A DNA stretch of 64,000 bases. It comes from Flavobacterium acetivorans. Its GTDB lineage: Bacteria; Bacteroidota; Bacteroidia; Flavobacteriales; Flavobacteriaceae. A program made the position numbers and the translations under genes. The notes beneath the pieces were generated by a model. The model saw only the letters and a program-made list of their open reading frames with translations. It searched no databases and was not told where the DNA came from. The stretch spans positions 2,976,001 to 3,040,000 of the forward strand of contig NZ_CP087132.1 of the NCBI RefSeq assembly GCF_020911885.1, given 5' to 3'. This document shows, one piece after another, positions 26,755 through 36,363 of this stretch (within the stretch, counting starts at the first letter, position 1; each line of letters opens with the position of its first letter).

Positions 26755-26785
26755 TTTGTAATCCATGCTTATAGTAGTACATTTG
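26755..26785 (+). promoter_or_regulatory. Promoter of the ABC exporter gene
   Basis: TTTG, 19 nt, TACATTTG: an almost perfect Bacteroidota promoter. The ATG at 26765 lies upstream of the predicted transcription start, so the gene must start at 26804. Confidence 0.8.
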
Positions 26786-26803
26786 CAGCATAAACATCAA
26801 ATA

Positions 26804-28591
26804 ATGGCAAGGTTCAAAGAAAACGATTTACCAAAATCAAAAATTACAGCAAGTTCTCTCAATAAAGCAAAAATCATTTTTAGATATGCAGGCAATAATA
26901 GTTGGAAATTCTATGTAGGTCTGATCTTTTTATTACTCACCAGTGTTACCGCATTGGCTTTCCCTAAATTCATGGGAATGTTAGTGGATTGTGTCAATAA
27001 AAAAGACAGTCAGCTAGCGAATCAAATTGCACTGGGACTAGGACTAGTTTTAATTTTACAATCCGTTTTTTCTTTTTTCAGGTTGTCTTTGTTTGTTAAT
27101 TTTACCGAAAATACCCTAGCTAATGTTCGATTAGCATTGTATACCAATCTGGTAAAACTGCCGATGACATTCTTCTCTCAAAAACGGGTTGGAGAACTAA
27201 ACAGTAGAATCAGCAATGACATCACCCAGATTCAGGATACCTTAACCACTACAATAGCCGAATTCCTGCGCCAGTTTATACTCATTATTGGAAGTTTCAT
27301 TATGCTGGCCAGTATCAATGTTAAATTGACCATCATGATGATTTCGGTAGTACCTCTAGTGGGAGTGGCAGCTGTTTTCTTTGGTCGTTTTATTAGAAAA
27401 TATTCTAAAAAAGTGCAAGATCAGGTTGCCGAAAGTCAGGTTGTAGTTGAAGAAACCATGCAAGGAATAAGCATTGTAAAGGCTTTCGCCAATGAATGGT
27501 ACGAAATAGCGCGTTACAAAGATAAAATTAAAGAAGTAGTCAAAGTGGCAATCAAAGGAGGACAACTCAGGGGTTATTTTGCATCCTTTATAATCATTTG
27601 TTTATTTGGAACTATTGTAGCAGTGGTTTGGTACGGTGTTCAGCTGAGTATTGCAGGCGAAATCACCGTGGGCGAATTGTTTACCTTCATATTGTACTCC
27701 AGCTATGTAGGCGCCTCTTCGGGCGGGATTGCGGAGTTGTATGCCCAAGTTCAAAAAGCAATTGGTGCTACGGAACGTGTTTTCGAACTATTGGAAGAAA
27801 AACCAGAAAAAATCAGCGCAAGTCCTAACACAACTTCTCTAGAAAAAATACAAGGGAATGTCAGCTTCAAGAATGTGGCCTTCAGCTATCCTTCCAGAAA
27901 AGAAATTAAAGTTTTAAAAAATGTCAATTTCACTGCTAATTTTGGACAAAAGATTGCTATTGTTGGACCAAGCGGTGTTGGAAAATCGACTATCGCTTCT
28001 TTATTATTGCGCTTTTATGATATAGAAGGTGGTGAAATATTAGTAGACGGAAAAAACATTTACGATTTTGATTTGGAGAATCTTCGTGGCAACATGAGCA
28101 TTGTTCCGCAAGATGTTATTTTATTTGGCGGAACCATAAAAGAGAATATCGCTTACGGAAAACCCGATGCTACAGAAGAAGAAATCTTAACGGCAGCAAA
28201 ACAAGCCAATGCTTTTAACTTTATCGAAAGTTTCCCTGAAAAATTTGAAACCGTTGTAGGAGAAAGAGGGATCAAATTATCTGGAGGTCAAAGACAGCGT
28301 ATTGCTATTGCCCGTGCTTTGCTTAAAAATCCAAGCATTTTGATTCTGGATGAAGCCACTTCGTCTTTAGACAGTGAAAGCGAAAAACTGGTTCAGGAAG
28401 CCTTAGAGATTTTGATGGAAGGCAGAACGAGTATCATTATTGCTCACCGTCTTTCTACCATTCGTAGCGCCGATCAAATTCTGGTTCTTGATAAAGGCGA
28501 AATTACGGAACAGGGAACGCATCAGGAATTAATTGCTTTGGAAAACGGTATTTATAAAAATTTAAGCAACCTACAGTTCAGTAATTCTTAA
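26804..28591 (+). CDS. ABC exporter, fused permease and ATPase (MsbA/MdlB-like)
   Basis: A 595-residue half-transporter. The N-terminal six-helix membrane domain spans about residues 35-320. The C-terminal ATPase has Walker A GPSGVGKST, Q-loop SIVPQDVILFGG, signature LSGGQRQR, Walker B ILILDEATSSLD and the H-loop IIAHRLSTI, so it is catalytically complete. It works as a homodimer in the inner membrane exporting lipids, drugs or peptides; the substrate is not evident. The start at 26804 is preferred because the upstream ATG precedes the promoter. A bidirectional terminator separates it from the convergent proline dehydrogenase gene. Confidence 0.93.
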   Translation: MARFKENDLPKSKITASSLNKAKIIFRYAGNNSWKFYVGLIFLLLTSVTALAFPKFMGMLVDCVNKKDSQLANQIALGLGLVLILQSVFSFFRLSLFVNFTENTLANVRLALYTNLVKLPMTFFSQKRVGELNSRISNDITQIQDTLTTTIAEFLRQFILIIGSFIMLASINVKLTIMMISVVPLVGVAAVFFGRFIRKYSKKVQDQVAESQVVVEETMQGISIVKAFANEWYEIARYKDKIKEVVKVAIKGGQLRGYFASFIIICLFGTIVAVVWYGVQLSIAGEITVGELFTFILYSSYVGASSGGIAELYAQVQKAIGATERVFELLEEKPEKISASPNTTSLEKIQGNVSFKNVAFSYPSRKEIKVLKNVNFTANFGQKIAIVGPSGVGKSTIASLLLRFYDIEGGEILVDGKNIYDFDLENLRGNMSIVPQDVILFGGTIKENIAYGKPDATEEEILTAAKQANAFNFIESFPEKFETVVGERGIKLSGGQRQRIAIARALLKNPSILILDEATSSLDSESEKLVQEALEILMEGRTSIIIAHRLSTIRSADQILVLDKGEITEQGTHQELIALENGIYKNLSNLQFSNS

Positions 28592-28619
28592 GATTTACTT
28601 ACTTATTTGACCTAAAAAA

Positions 28620-28650
28620 AACTCCATTCGACAAAAACGAATGGAGTTTT
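28620..28650. terminator. Bidirectional terminator between ABC exporter and proline dehydrogenase genes
   Basis: ACTCCATTCG and CGAATGGAGT form a perfect 10-bp stem flanked by A and T runs on both sides, serving both convergent genes. Confidence 0.9.
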
Positions 28651-28692
28651 TTTATTTACACCGTTTTCTGAATAATCACTGAAAACTAATTT

Positions 28693-29862
28693 TTATTTCC
28701 CTTTTCTTCTGTCGCGTTCTGTTTTTATCAATGTCAATTCGCGATTGGTTTGTCCGGCAACAGAAGTATTTTCCTCGGCACGGCGAATCAAGTAAGGCAT
28801 AACATCTTTTACAGGTCCAAACGGCAAATATTTGGCTACATTGTAACCATTAGCCGCAAGATTATAGCTGATATTATCGCTCATTCCGTACAGTTGACCA
28901 AACCAAATTCTATCGTCATTGGCTTTTACCCCATTCTTTTTCATGAGATCCATCAACTTATAGGTACTTTCCTCATTATGAGTACCTGCAAAAATGGCCA
29001 TTTTGTCTAAATGTTCCAGCATGTAAAGTACCGCTGCATCATAGTTAACATCAGTAGCCTCTTTAGAGGAACAAATAGGTGATTTATACCCTTTTTCTTC
29101 TGCTCTTACATTTTCTTTTTCCATATAAGCCCCTCGTACTAATTTCATTCCAATGTAGAAACCTTCTTCTTTTGCTTGTTCGTGCAATTTTTTCAAATAA
29201 TCCAATCGATCCCAACGGTACATTTGAAGTGTATTAAAGACAATCGCTTTTTCTTTATTGTATTTGCGCATCATGTCGGTAACCAAATCATCGGCCGCAT
29301 CTTGCATCCAACTTTCCTCTCCATCAATAAGTAAAGCCACATTTTTTTTATACGCTTCGCTGCAAATCAAATCAAAACGAGCCACTACTCTATTCCATTC
29401 TTCTTGCTCGCTAGAACTTAAGGCTTGTTTTTCGCCTATCTTCTCATACAATTCAAACCTTCCAAGTCCTGTAGGTTTAAAAACCGCAAAGGGTATCGCT
29501 TGACGCTCCTGAGCAAAATCAATTGTTTTTAAGGTCATTTTTAGCGCTGCATCAAACTGATCCTCTTCCTCTTTTCCTTCAACAGAATAATCCAAAACCG
29601 AAGAAACTCCTTTGGTATACATTTTATCCACCACCGAAAGACAGTCATTTTCGTTTACTCCTCCGCAGAAATGATCAAAAACTGTAGCACGAATTAGTTT
29701 TTCTACCGGGAGATGAGCTTTCAAAGCAAAATTGGTAACCGCCGTACCAATTCGAACCAAAGGCTGGTTTGCAATCATTTTAAAAAGAAAGTAAGCCCTA
29801 TCCAGTTCCGTATCGCTTTTTAACGAAAAGGCAACCTCCGTATTATTAAATATTTTTTCCAT
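28693..29862 (-). CDS. Proline dehydrogenase
   Basis: A 389-residue FAD enzyme that oxidises proline to pyrroline-5-carboxylate, feeding the electron transport chain. The (beta/alpha)8 barrel shows FAVFKPTGLGRFELYEK, ALLIDGEESWMQDAADDL, GMKLVRGAYMEKE and IFAGTHNEEST. The C-terminal YGMSDNISYNLAANGYNVAKYLPFGPVKDVMPYLIRRAEEN holds the substrate-binding Arg pair (RRAxEN). The longer ATG at 29916 lies upstream of the TATATTTG promoter at 29889-29882 and is rejected. Single-function PRODH without a fused aldehyde dehydrogenase. Confidence 0.95.
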   Translation of the reverse strand: MEKIFNNTEVAFSLKSDTELDRAYFLFKMIANQPLVRIGTAVTNFALKAHLPVEKLIRATVFDHFCGGVNENDCLSVVDKMYTKGVSSVLDYSVEGKEEEDQFDAALKMTLKTIDFAQERQAIPFAVFKPTGLGRFELYEKIGEKQALSSSEQEEWNRVVARFDLICSEAYKKNVALLIDGEESWMQDAADDLVTDMMRKYNKEKAIVFNTLQMYRWDRLDYLKKLHEQAKEEGFYIGMKLVRGAYMEKENVRAEEKGYKSPICSSKEATDVNYDAAVLYMLEHLDKMAIFAGTHNEESTYKLMDLMKKNGVKANDDRIWFGQLYGMSDNISYNLAANGYNVAKYLPFGPVKDVMPYLIRRAEENTSVAGQTNRELTLIKTERDRRKGK

Positions 29863-29881
29863 TTTTTGTGAAATTTTTGTA

Positions 29882-29889
29882 CAAATATA
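29882..29889 (-). promoter_or_regulatory. -7 element of the proline dehydrogenase gene
   Basis: TATATTTG on the minus strand, 20 nt upstream of the chosen ATG. It settles the start against the longer frame. Confidence 0.65.
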
Positions 29890-29954
29890 AACAGAGTTTC
29901 GAATATAGTTTAGCAAAAATTACCTTATTTTGCACATTCATTTAATCTAAGAAA

Positions 29955-31022
29955 ATGCAAACTATTCTAGCCAACAACTACCCGATACATTTCAATGAAA
30001 AAGCATACGAAGCGCTTAATCTTCATTTAAAAGAAAATAAATATTCCAACCTATTTATTATTGTTGACAGCAATACCAATGAATTTTGTCTGCCACAATT
30101 CCTTCCATATTTAGAAACGGATTTGACTATAGAAATAATTGAATTTGAAGCTGGAGAAGAAAATAAAAATATCGAAACCTGCGTACAGATTTGGAACGTA
30201 TTAACTGAACTTGGTGCTGACCGAAAAAGCCTTGTCATCAACCTTGGTGGTGGCGTAGTGACTGATTTAGGTGGATTTGTCGCTTCGACTTTCAAGCGTG
30301 GCGTAGATTTTATTCATATTCCCACTACCTTATTATCTATGGTTGACGCATCTGTAGGCGGGAAAAACGGTGTTGATCTGGGAAATTTAAAGAACCAAAT
30401 TGGTGTTATTAATGTCCCTACTATGGTTCTTATTGATACCCATTATTTAGAAACCGTTCCGCAAAACGAAATGCGTTCCGGTCTTGCCGAAATGTTGAAA
30501 CACGGCTTGATATACGACAAGGAATATTGGGAGCAGTTTTTAGATTTAAAAGCGGTTGATTTTGCTGATTTTGACGAATTAATATACCGATCTGTTGTAA
30601 TCAAAAACGAAATCGTTACCCAAGACCCAACAGAAAAGAACATCCGAAAATCATTGAACTTTGGACACACGCTTGGTCATGCCATTGAAAGTTATTTTTT
30701 AGAGAATCAAAACAAGACAACCTTATTGCATGGCGAAGCCATTGCTGCAGGAATGATCTTGGAAAGTTATATCTCTTTGCATAAAAAATTAATCAACAAA
30801 GAAGAGTTCCTACAAATAAAAGCAACAATAAAGTCTATCTTTGATGATATCGTGTTTAGCGATAATGACCTTGCACCTATCCTTGAATTACTGATTCATG
30901 ATAAAAAAAACGAGTATGGTACTATTCAGTTTGCTTTAATACAAGGTATTGGCAAAATAAAGATAGACCAATCCGTTGAAAATGAATTAATTATCAAGGC
31001 GTTTGATGATTATAAATCTTAA
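29955..31022 (+). CDS. aroB: 3-dehydroquinate synthase
   Basis: A 355-residue enzyme for step two of the shikimate pathway, converting DAHP to 3-dehydroquinate with NAD and a divalent metal. NAD-binding GGGVVTDLGGFVASTFKRG, the following IPTTLLSMVDASVGGKNGVD, and metal ligands in RSGLAEMLKHGL, FGHTLGHAIES and LLHGEAIAAGM are all present. Length is standard. It is divergent from proline dehydrogenase; a near-consensus TTATTTTG box precedes the ATG by about 20 nt. Confidence 0.97.
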   Translation: MQTILANNYPIHFNEKAYEALNLHLKENKYSNLFIIVDSNTNEFCLPQFLPYLETDLTIEIIEFEAGEENKNIETCVQIWNVLTELGADRKSLVINLGGGVVTDLGGFVASTFKRGVDFIHIPTTLLSMVDASVGGKNGVDLGNLKNQIGVINVPTMVLIDTHYLETVPQNEMRSGLAEMLKHGLIYDKEYWEQFLDLKAVDFADFDELIYRSVVIKNEIVTQDPTEKNIRKSLNFGHTLGHAIESYFLENQNKTTLLHGEAIAAGMILESYISLHKKLINKEEFLQIKATIKSIFDDIVFSDNDLAPILELLIHDKKNEYGTIQFALIQGIGKIKIDQSVENELIIKAFDDYKS

Positions 31023-31041
31023 TTATTTTTTTTAAAAAGGA

Positions 31042-31073
31042 TTGCATTAGGTATATATTATTTTTTACATTTG
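31042..31073 (+). promoter_or_regulatory. Promoter of the small ORF at 31079
   Basis: TTG, 21 nt, TACATTTG. The -7 box ends 5 nt before the ATG, so the transcript may be nearly leaderless, or the promoter may instead serve the decarboxylase gene downstream. Confidence 0.55.
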
Positions 31074-31078
31074 CCGCA

Positions 31079-31258
31079 ATGAAAAATAATCAAAATCAAC
31101 GAAATTTCCGCACCAATGCGAACAGAAACAATAGATCTTTTTTGAGAATATTGAAACGTTTCTATTCCATTAAGGGTAACTTTAGTTTTGATTTATTTCA
31201 ATATTTAAAATTAGATCCTGAGGAACTTCAGATTATATATGCCAATATTAGAGTTTGA
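31079..31258 (+). CDS. Small basic protein, 59 residues, unknown
   Basis: The reading frame starts MKNNQNQRNFRTNANRNN, continues RSFLRILKRFYSIKGNFSFD and ends with a Leu-rich helix (YLKLDPEELQIIYANIRV). The N-terminal third is Asn/Arg-rich and positively charged, as in RNA-binding tails. It has its own promoter and sits between aroB and the arginine decarboxylase gene. No known family recognised. Support comes from promoter position, composition and absence of other content. Confidence 0.5.
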   Translation: MKNNQNQRNFRTNANRNNRSFLRILKRFYSIKGNFSFDLFQYLKLDPEELQIIYANIRV

Positions 31259-31314
31259 ATTTTAGTTTGTTTTATTTCTTTCAATTAAATCAATCTAAAA
31301 TCCAATAAACTATA

Positions 31315-32712
31315 ATGAACACAAAATATTCTGACTTAATAAATCAAACTTATTATTTCCCACAAGAAGAATTTACTTTAAACAAAGACAACCTTCAGTT
31401 TCACAATATCGATTTGATGAAACTGGTAGAGAAATACGGTACTCCATTAAAATTTACTTATTTACCTCAAATTTCCAACAACATTAACAAAGCCAAAAGC
31501 TGGTTTCGTAAATCGATGGAAAAAAACAAATACGAGGCCAAATATTATTATTGTTATTGCACTAAAAGCTCTCATTTTGAATTCATTATGAATGAAGCTT
31601 TCAAGAATAATATTCATATTGAAACCTCTTCTGCTTTTGACATTAATATTGTAGAAAATTTAATGACAAACGGAAAAATCAATAAAAGCACTTATATTAT
31701 ATGCAATGGTTTTAAAAGAGACCAATACATAGAAAACATTGCCCGATTGATAAACAATGGTCATAAAAACACCATTCCAATTATTGACAATTACGAAGAA
31801 CTGGATTTACTTCAAGCAGAAATTAAAGGAAAATTCAAAATTGGAATACGTATTGCCGCCGAAGAAGAACCTAAATTTGAGTTCTATACTTCTCGATTAG
31901 GAATTGGATATAAAAACATTGTTAGTTTTTACAAAAAACAAATCCAGGAAAATAAGAATTTGGAACTGAAAATGTTACACTTTTTTATCAATACCGGAAT
32001 CAATGACAATGCTTATTACTGGAATGAATTAGTAAAATGTATCAAAGTTTACATTGCACTAAAAAAAGAATGCCCTACTCTAGATGGATTGAATATTGGT
32101 GGAGGATTTCCCATTAAAAACTCTTTGACATTTGAGTATGATTATCAATACATGATTGACGAAATCATCAATCAAATAAAAATAGCTTGTGATGAAGCTG
32201 AAGTCGACGTTCCTAATATATTTACCGAATTTGGTTCTTTCACCGTAGGAGAAAGCGGTGGAGCTATTTACCAAATTTTGTATCAAAAACAACAGAACGA
32301 CAGAGAAAAATGGAACATGATTGATTCTTCTTTCATTACCACTTTACCGGATACTTGGGCTATTAATAAGCGCTTTATTATGCTGGCAGTTAATCGCTGG
32401 AATGATACCTATGAAAGAGTATTATTAGGCGGACTGACTTGTGATAGTGATGACTATTACAACTCTGAGCAAAATATGAATGCCATTTATTTGCCAAAAT
32501 ACAATAAAGAAAAACCTTTGTACATTGGTTTTTTCAATACAGGAGCTTATCAGGAAACCATTGGAGGCTATGGCGGTTTGCACCACTGCTTAATCCCACA
32601 GCCCAAACATATTCTAATTGACAGGGATGAAAATGGAATTTTGGCAACGGAAGTATTCTCAGAACAGCAAACATCCGAAGACGTTTTAAAAATATTAGGT
32701 TACAATAAATAA
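31315..32712 (+). CDS. Arginine decarboxylase-like PLP enzyme (fold type III)
   Basis: A 465-residue alanine-racemase-fold decarboxylase. The PLP lysine is in YYYCYCTKSSHFEF (residue about 84), the phosphate-binding glycines in DGLNIGGGFPI, the active-site Cys-Asp region in GGLTCDSDDYY, and FFNTGAYQE closes the barrel. Flavobacterial genes of this type next to a deoxyhypusine-synthase-like gene are usually called biosynthetic arginine decarboxylase, making agmatine for polyamines. Diaminopimelate- or carboxynorspermidine-type activity cannot be excluded from sequence alone. The next gene, 96 nt downstream, is the polyamine-linked partner. Confidence 0.85.
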   Translation: MNTKYSDLINQTYYFPQEEFTLNKDNLQFHNIDLMKLVEKYGTPLKFTYLPQISNNINKAKSWFRKSMEKNKYEAKYYYCYCTKSSHFEFIMNEAFKNNIHIETSSAFDINIVENLMTNGKINKSTYIICNGFKRDQYIENIARLINNGHKNTIPIIDNYEELDLLQAEIKGKFKIGIRIAAEEEPKFEFYTSRLGIGYKNIVSFYKKQIQENKNLELKMLHFFINTGINDNAYYWNELVKCIKVYIALKKECPTLDGLNIGGGFPIKNSLTFEYDYQYMIDEIINQIKIACDEAEVDVPNIFTEFGSFTVGESGGAIYQILYQKQQNDREKWNMIDSSFITTLPDTWAINKRFIMLAVNRWNDTYERVLLGGLTCDSDDYYNSEQNMNAIYLPKYNKEKPLYIGFFNTGAYQETIGGYGGLHHCLIPQPKHILIDRDENGILATEVFSEQQTSEDVLKILGYNK

Positions 32713-32808
32713 AAATAATTAAATTACAGTATCAGCCCATTTGAAAAATCATTATATTTGAATATACCCATTCAATGAATTGATTTTTAAATATTTAAAT
32801 CTAACAAC

Positions 32809-33780
32809 ATGAGTAAAGGACCTATCAGTCAGTTTATTGAAAAGCATTATTTACATTTCAATTCTGCATCTTTAGTTGATGCCGCAAAAGCATATGAACA
32901 ACAATTAGCCAACGGTGCCAAAATGATGGTAAGTATGGCTGGAGCTATGAGTACAGCTGAAATTGGAAAGATTTTTGCCGAAATAATCCGTCAGGATAAA
33001 GTTCAAATCATTTCTTGTACCGGTGCCAACCTTGAGGAAGACATCATGAACTTAGTTGCTCATTCTCACTATGAAAGAGTTCCAAATTATCGCGATCTGA
33101 CTCCACAGGACGAATGGGATTTACTAGAAAGAGGCTTAAACCGCGTTACAGATACCTGCATTCCGGAGCATGAAGCATTCCGTCGTTTACAAAAACACAT
33201 TTACAAAATCTGGAAAGATGCTGACGATAAAGGGGAAAGATATTTTCCACATGAATTCATGTATAAAATGTTACTTTCTGGAGTTCTTGAAGAATACTAC
33301 GAAATTGACTTAAAAGACAGCTGGATGTATGCAGCTGCCGAGAAAAACCTACCTATAATTGTACCAGGTTGGGAAGACAGTACCATGGGAAACATCTTTG
33401 CTTCTTATGTGATAAAAGGAGATTTGAAAGCTTCAACCATGAAATCAGGAATTGAATACATGGTATTCTTATCTGATTGGTACCCAAAAAACAGCAGTAA
33501 CGGAATTGGATTCTTTCAAATCGGTGGTGGTATTGCAGGAGATTTCCCTATCTGCGTTGTACCTATGCTATATCAAGATATGGAAATGCATGATGTACCG
33601 TTTTGGAGCTATTTCTGTCAAATCTCTGATTCAACAACCAGTTATGGTTCTTATTCCGGAGCAGTACCTAATGAAAAAATCACTTGGGGTAAATTAGACA
33701 TCAAAACGCCAAAGTTCATCATCGAATCTGATGCTACCATTGTAGCACCTTTAATTTTTGCTTATTTATTAGATTTATAA
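32809..33780 (+). CDS. Deoxyhypusine synthase-like protein (probable homospermidine synthase)
   Basis: A 323-residue member of the DHS family. NAD-fold glycines are visible (MMVSMAGAMSTAEIGK, ISCTGANLEED, FFQIGGGIAGD), and the catalytic lysine is kept in EKITWGKLD, matching SWGKI of eukaryotic DHS. Bacteria lack eIF5A, and characterised bacterial homologues condense putrescine with an aminobutyl group to make homospermidine. Its place behind the arginine decarboxylase gene supports a polyamine role. No agmatinase gene is seen in this window, though one would be needed to link the two steps. Confidence 0.85.
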   Translation: MSKGPISQFIEKHYLHFNSASLVDAAKAYEQQLANGAKMMVSMAGAMSTAEIGKIFAEIIRQDKVQIISCTGANLEEDIMNLVAHSHYERVPNYRDLTPQDEWDLLERGLNRVTDTCIPEHEAFRRLQKHIYKIWKDADDKGERYFPHEFMYKMLLSGVLEEYYEIDLKDSWMYAAAEKNLPIIVPGWEDSTMGNIFASYVIKGDLKASTMKSGIEYMVFLSDWYPKNSSNGIGFFQIGGGIAGDFPICVVPMLYQDMEMHDVPFWSYFCQISDSTTSYGSYSGAVPNEKITWGKLDIKTPKFIIESDATIVAPLIFAYLLDL

Positions 33781-33790
33781 TACCATTTTT

Positions 33791-34156
33791 ATGAAAAGAG
33801 TTATTGTTGAGTATGCCAAATTGACAAATGAAATTTTAAACTTATTAGTAGAGAAATTTCCTGACGGATATGATGATGAAGATATAATTCGTTTTAGAAA
33901 TGCTAAAAACGAATTAGTCGAAGCAGTTGAAGTGCGTACAGAAGACACTATTTACCTAGTAAAAGTAAGTACAAAACTAGCTGACCGTATAGAAAACTTT
34001 GATGAAGATGATGAAATTGATGATGTAATCGAGCCAATCGCCCCTCTTAAAGCACTTGGCATAGATGATGATATGGATGACGAAGAAGATGACGAAGAGG
34101 AAAATCTTGACAGACCGGATACGGATGATGAAGACGAAGATGAAGACGAAGATTAG
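33791..34156 (+). CDS. Small protein with extreme acidic C-terminal tail
   Basis: A 121-residue protein. Residues 1-75 form a compact alpha/beta region (RVIVEYAKLTNEILNLLVEKF...VRTEDTIYLVKVSTKLADRI). The last 30 residues are almost only Asp and Glu. It starts 10 nt after the deoxyhypusine-synthase-like gene, so it is probably co-transcribed. I know similar flavobacterial hypothetical proteins but no function. The tail could bind basic proteins or divalent cations (inference). Confidence 0.7.
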   Translation: MKRVIVEYAKLTNEILNLLVEKFPDGYDDEDIIRFRNAKNELVEAVEVRTEDTIYLVKVSTKLADRIENFDEDDEIDDVIEPIAPLKALGIDDDMDDEEDDEEENLDRPDTDDEDEDEDED

Positions 34157-34243
34157 TCTCATCACAATATTAAAGGGAACTCTAAATGGGTTCCTTTTTT
34201 TTTAGCCCAAATGAAGCCTAAAATTTCTGATAATTATTTTATA

Positions 34244-36358
34244 ATGATTACATCTCAACAATTACATGATACTCTTAAAGTAAATTTTGGTTTTGAAAAA
34301 TTCAGACCCAATCAGGAAAATATTATCAACACTATTTTATCCGGCCAAGACACCTTGGCTATTATGCCTACAGGTGGTGGAAAATCAATTTGTTTTCAAT
34401 TACCGGCTTTACTATTTCCTGGAATTACCATTGTAATTTCTCCTTTGATTGCGTTGATGAAAGATCAAGTAGACAGTTTGAGAGCTAATGGCATTCCGGC
34501 CTGTTTTATCAATAGCAGCCAGACCGAAGCTGAACAACAATTGAATATTCAGAATCTAATAACAAACAAAGTCAAACTGGTTTACCTTGCCCCCGAGAGT
34601 TTATCCTATCTGGAAAACACTTTTAACCTAATCACTGTGAGCCTTATCGCCATCGATGAAGCCCATTGCATTTCGTCCTGGGGACATGACTTCAGACCTG
34701 CTTATACAAATTTAGGTTATCTAAAAAACCGCTTCCCTTCTACTCCAATCTTAGCTTTAACTGCCACTGCCGATAAAGCTACACGTAAAGACATTAGCTT
34801 ACAATTGAATCTAAAAAATCCTAAACAATTTATATCTTCTTTCGACCGAAAAAACCTGAGTCTTGAAGTGCGTCCGGCATTAGACAGAGTCAAACAAATT
34901 ATCAATTTCATTAAAGAAAAACCAAATGAATCTGGAATTATATATTGCCTTAGCCGAAAAACCACCGAAGAACTCGCCGAGAAATTACAAAAAATAGGCA
35001 TCAATGCCAAAGCTTATCATGCCGGTTTAGACAACAGCGTTCGTTCTAAAACCCAAGATAAATTCATCAACGATGATTGCCAAGTGGTTTGTGCTACCAT
35101 CGCTTTTGGAATGGGAATCGACAAATCAAATGTGCGCTGGGTAATTCATTACAATTTACCAAAAAATATCGAAGGCTATTATCAGGAAATTGGACGTGCC
35201 GGTCGGGACGGACTTCCTTCAGAAACTATTTTATTCGAAAGTTATGGTGATGTTATCCAATTGCAAAAATTTGCTTCCCAAGGATTAAATGCCGAAGTGC
35301 AGCTAGCCAAACTCGATCGCATGAAGCAATATGCCGATGCCTTGAGTTGCCGCAGAAAAATATTACTTTCTTATTTTGGAGAATTGGTTACTGAAAATTG
35401 TGGCAACTGTGATATTTGTAAAAATCCTCCCGCCTTTTTTGACGGAACCATTATTGCACAAAAAGTACTTTCGGCGATTATTCGATTAAAAGAATCCGAA
35501 CCACTGCCCGTACTTATCGATTTTTTGCGTGGATCAAAAAATGCTTATATTTTCGAAAAGGAATATCAAAATCTAAAAACCTATGCTGTAGGCAGTGACA
35601 TCTCTTGGCACGACTGGAATCAATACATCATTCAGTTAATCAATCAAGGATTTTGCGAAATCGCATTTCACAGACAAAATAAAATTAGATTAACCTCATT
35701 GGCCGCCGAAGTATTATTTGAGGGAGAAAAAGTACAACTTACCAGTGTTCCAAAAATTATTGTGGAAAAAATAGCTCTAAAAGAACCTAAAAGTAAATCT
35801 GTTGCCAATTCTCTTTTTGAAACTCTTAGAAAATTGCGTTATGAAATTTCTAAAGACGAAGAAGTTCCTGCTTATGTAATTTTTAGTGATGCCGCTTTGC
35901 GCCAAATGGAAACCAACCGTCCCATGAGTGAAGAGGAATTAATTGCGATTGACGGAGTTGGAAGAGCCAAATTAGAAAAATATGGAGATGCCTTTATCAA
36001 GGCAATCATCAATTTTCAAAAAAACAAGACCGTCAAACCAAAAAAGGAAGCAAGCACCTACAAGGAAACACTTCGATTATTTGAAGAAGGTTTATCGGTA
36101 GAAGAAATTTCGACAAAACGAAAATTAGGTTTAGGAACCGTCATGTCTCATTTAGCCAAATTATATCTGGATGGAGCTGCCATTGATTTATATCAATTTG
36201 TATCTAAAGCTGAAGTAGAACTTGTTGCACAGGCTCAAATGAAACTCGAAAACCCAAATGCCTTAAAACCTTATTTTGATTATCTTGAAGAGAAAATAGC
36301 ATATGACAAAATAAGATTGGCTTTGGCTATTATTGAAAAAGAAAATAACAGAAATTAA
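34244..36358 (+). CDS. recQ: ATP-dependent DNA helicase RecQ
   Basis: A 704-residue superfamily 2 helicase (3' to 5') for recombination and fork repair. Helicase motif I is MPTGGGKSICFQLPA, motif II IDEAHCISSWGHDFR, motif VI QEIGRAGRDG. The zinc cysteines of the RQC domain follow (SCRRKILLSYFGE...CGNCDICK), then a winged helix, an HRDC domain (AALRQMETNRPMSEEELIAIDGVG) and a C-terminal HTH (LRLFEEGLSVEEISTKRKLG). The ATG at 34211 is possible; 34244 is preferred because homology begins at TSQQLHDTL. A UDG-superfamily gene follows after 5 nt. Confidence 0.95.
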   Translation: MITSQQLHDTLKVNFGFEKFRPNQENIINTILSGQDTLAIMPTGGGKSICFQLPALLFPGITIVISPLIALMKDQVDSLRANGIPACFINSSQTEAEQQLNIQNLITNKVKLVYLAPESLSYLENTFNLITVSLIAIDEAHCISSWGHDFRPAYTNLGYLKNRFPSTPILALTATADKATRKDISLQLNLKNPKQFISSFDRKNLSLEVRPALDRVKQIINFIKEKPNESGIIYCLSRKTTEELAEKLQKIGINAKAYHAGLDNSVRSKTQDKFINDDCQVVCATIAFGMGIDKSNVRWVIHYNLPKNIEGYYQEIGRAGRDGLPSETILFESYGDVIQLQKFASQGLNAEVQLAKLDRMKQYADALSCRRKILLSYFGELVTENCGNCDICKNPPAFFDGTIIAQKVLSAIIRLKESEPLPVLIDFLRGSKNAYIFEKEYQNLKTYAVGSDISWHDWNQYIIQLINQGFCEIAFHRQNKIRLTSLAAEVLFEGEKVQLTSVPKIIVEKIALKEPKSKSVANSLFETLRKLRYEISKDEEVPAYVIFSDAALRQMETNRPMSEEELIAIDGVGRAKLEKYGDAFIKAIINFQKNKTVKPKKEASTYKETLRLFEEGLSVEEISTKRKLGLGTVMSHLAKLYLDGAAIDLYQFVSKAEVELVAQAQMKLENPNALKPYFDYLEEKIAYDKIRLALAIIEKENNRN

Positions 36359-36363
36359 TACAA

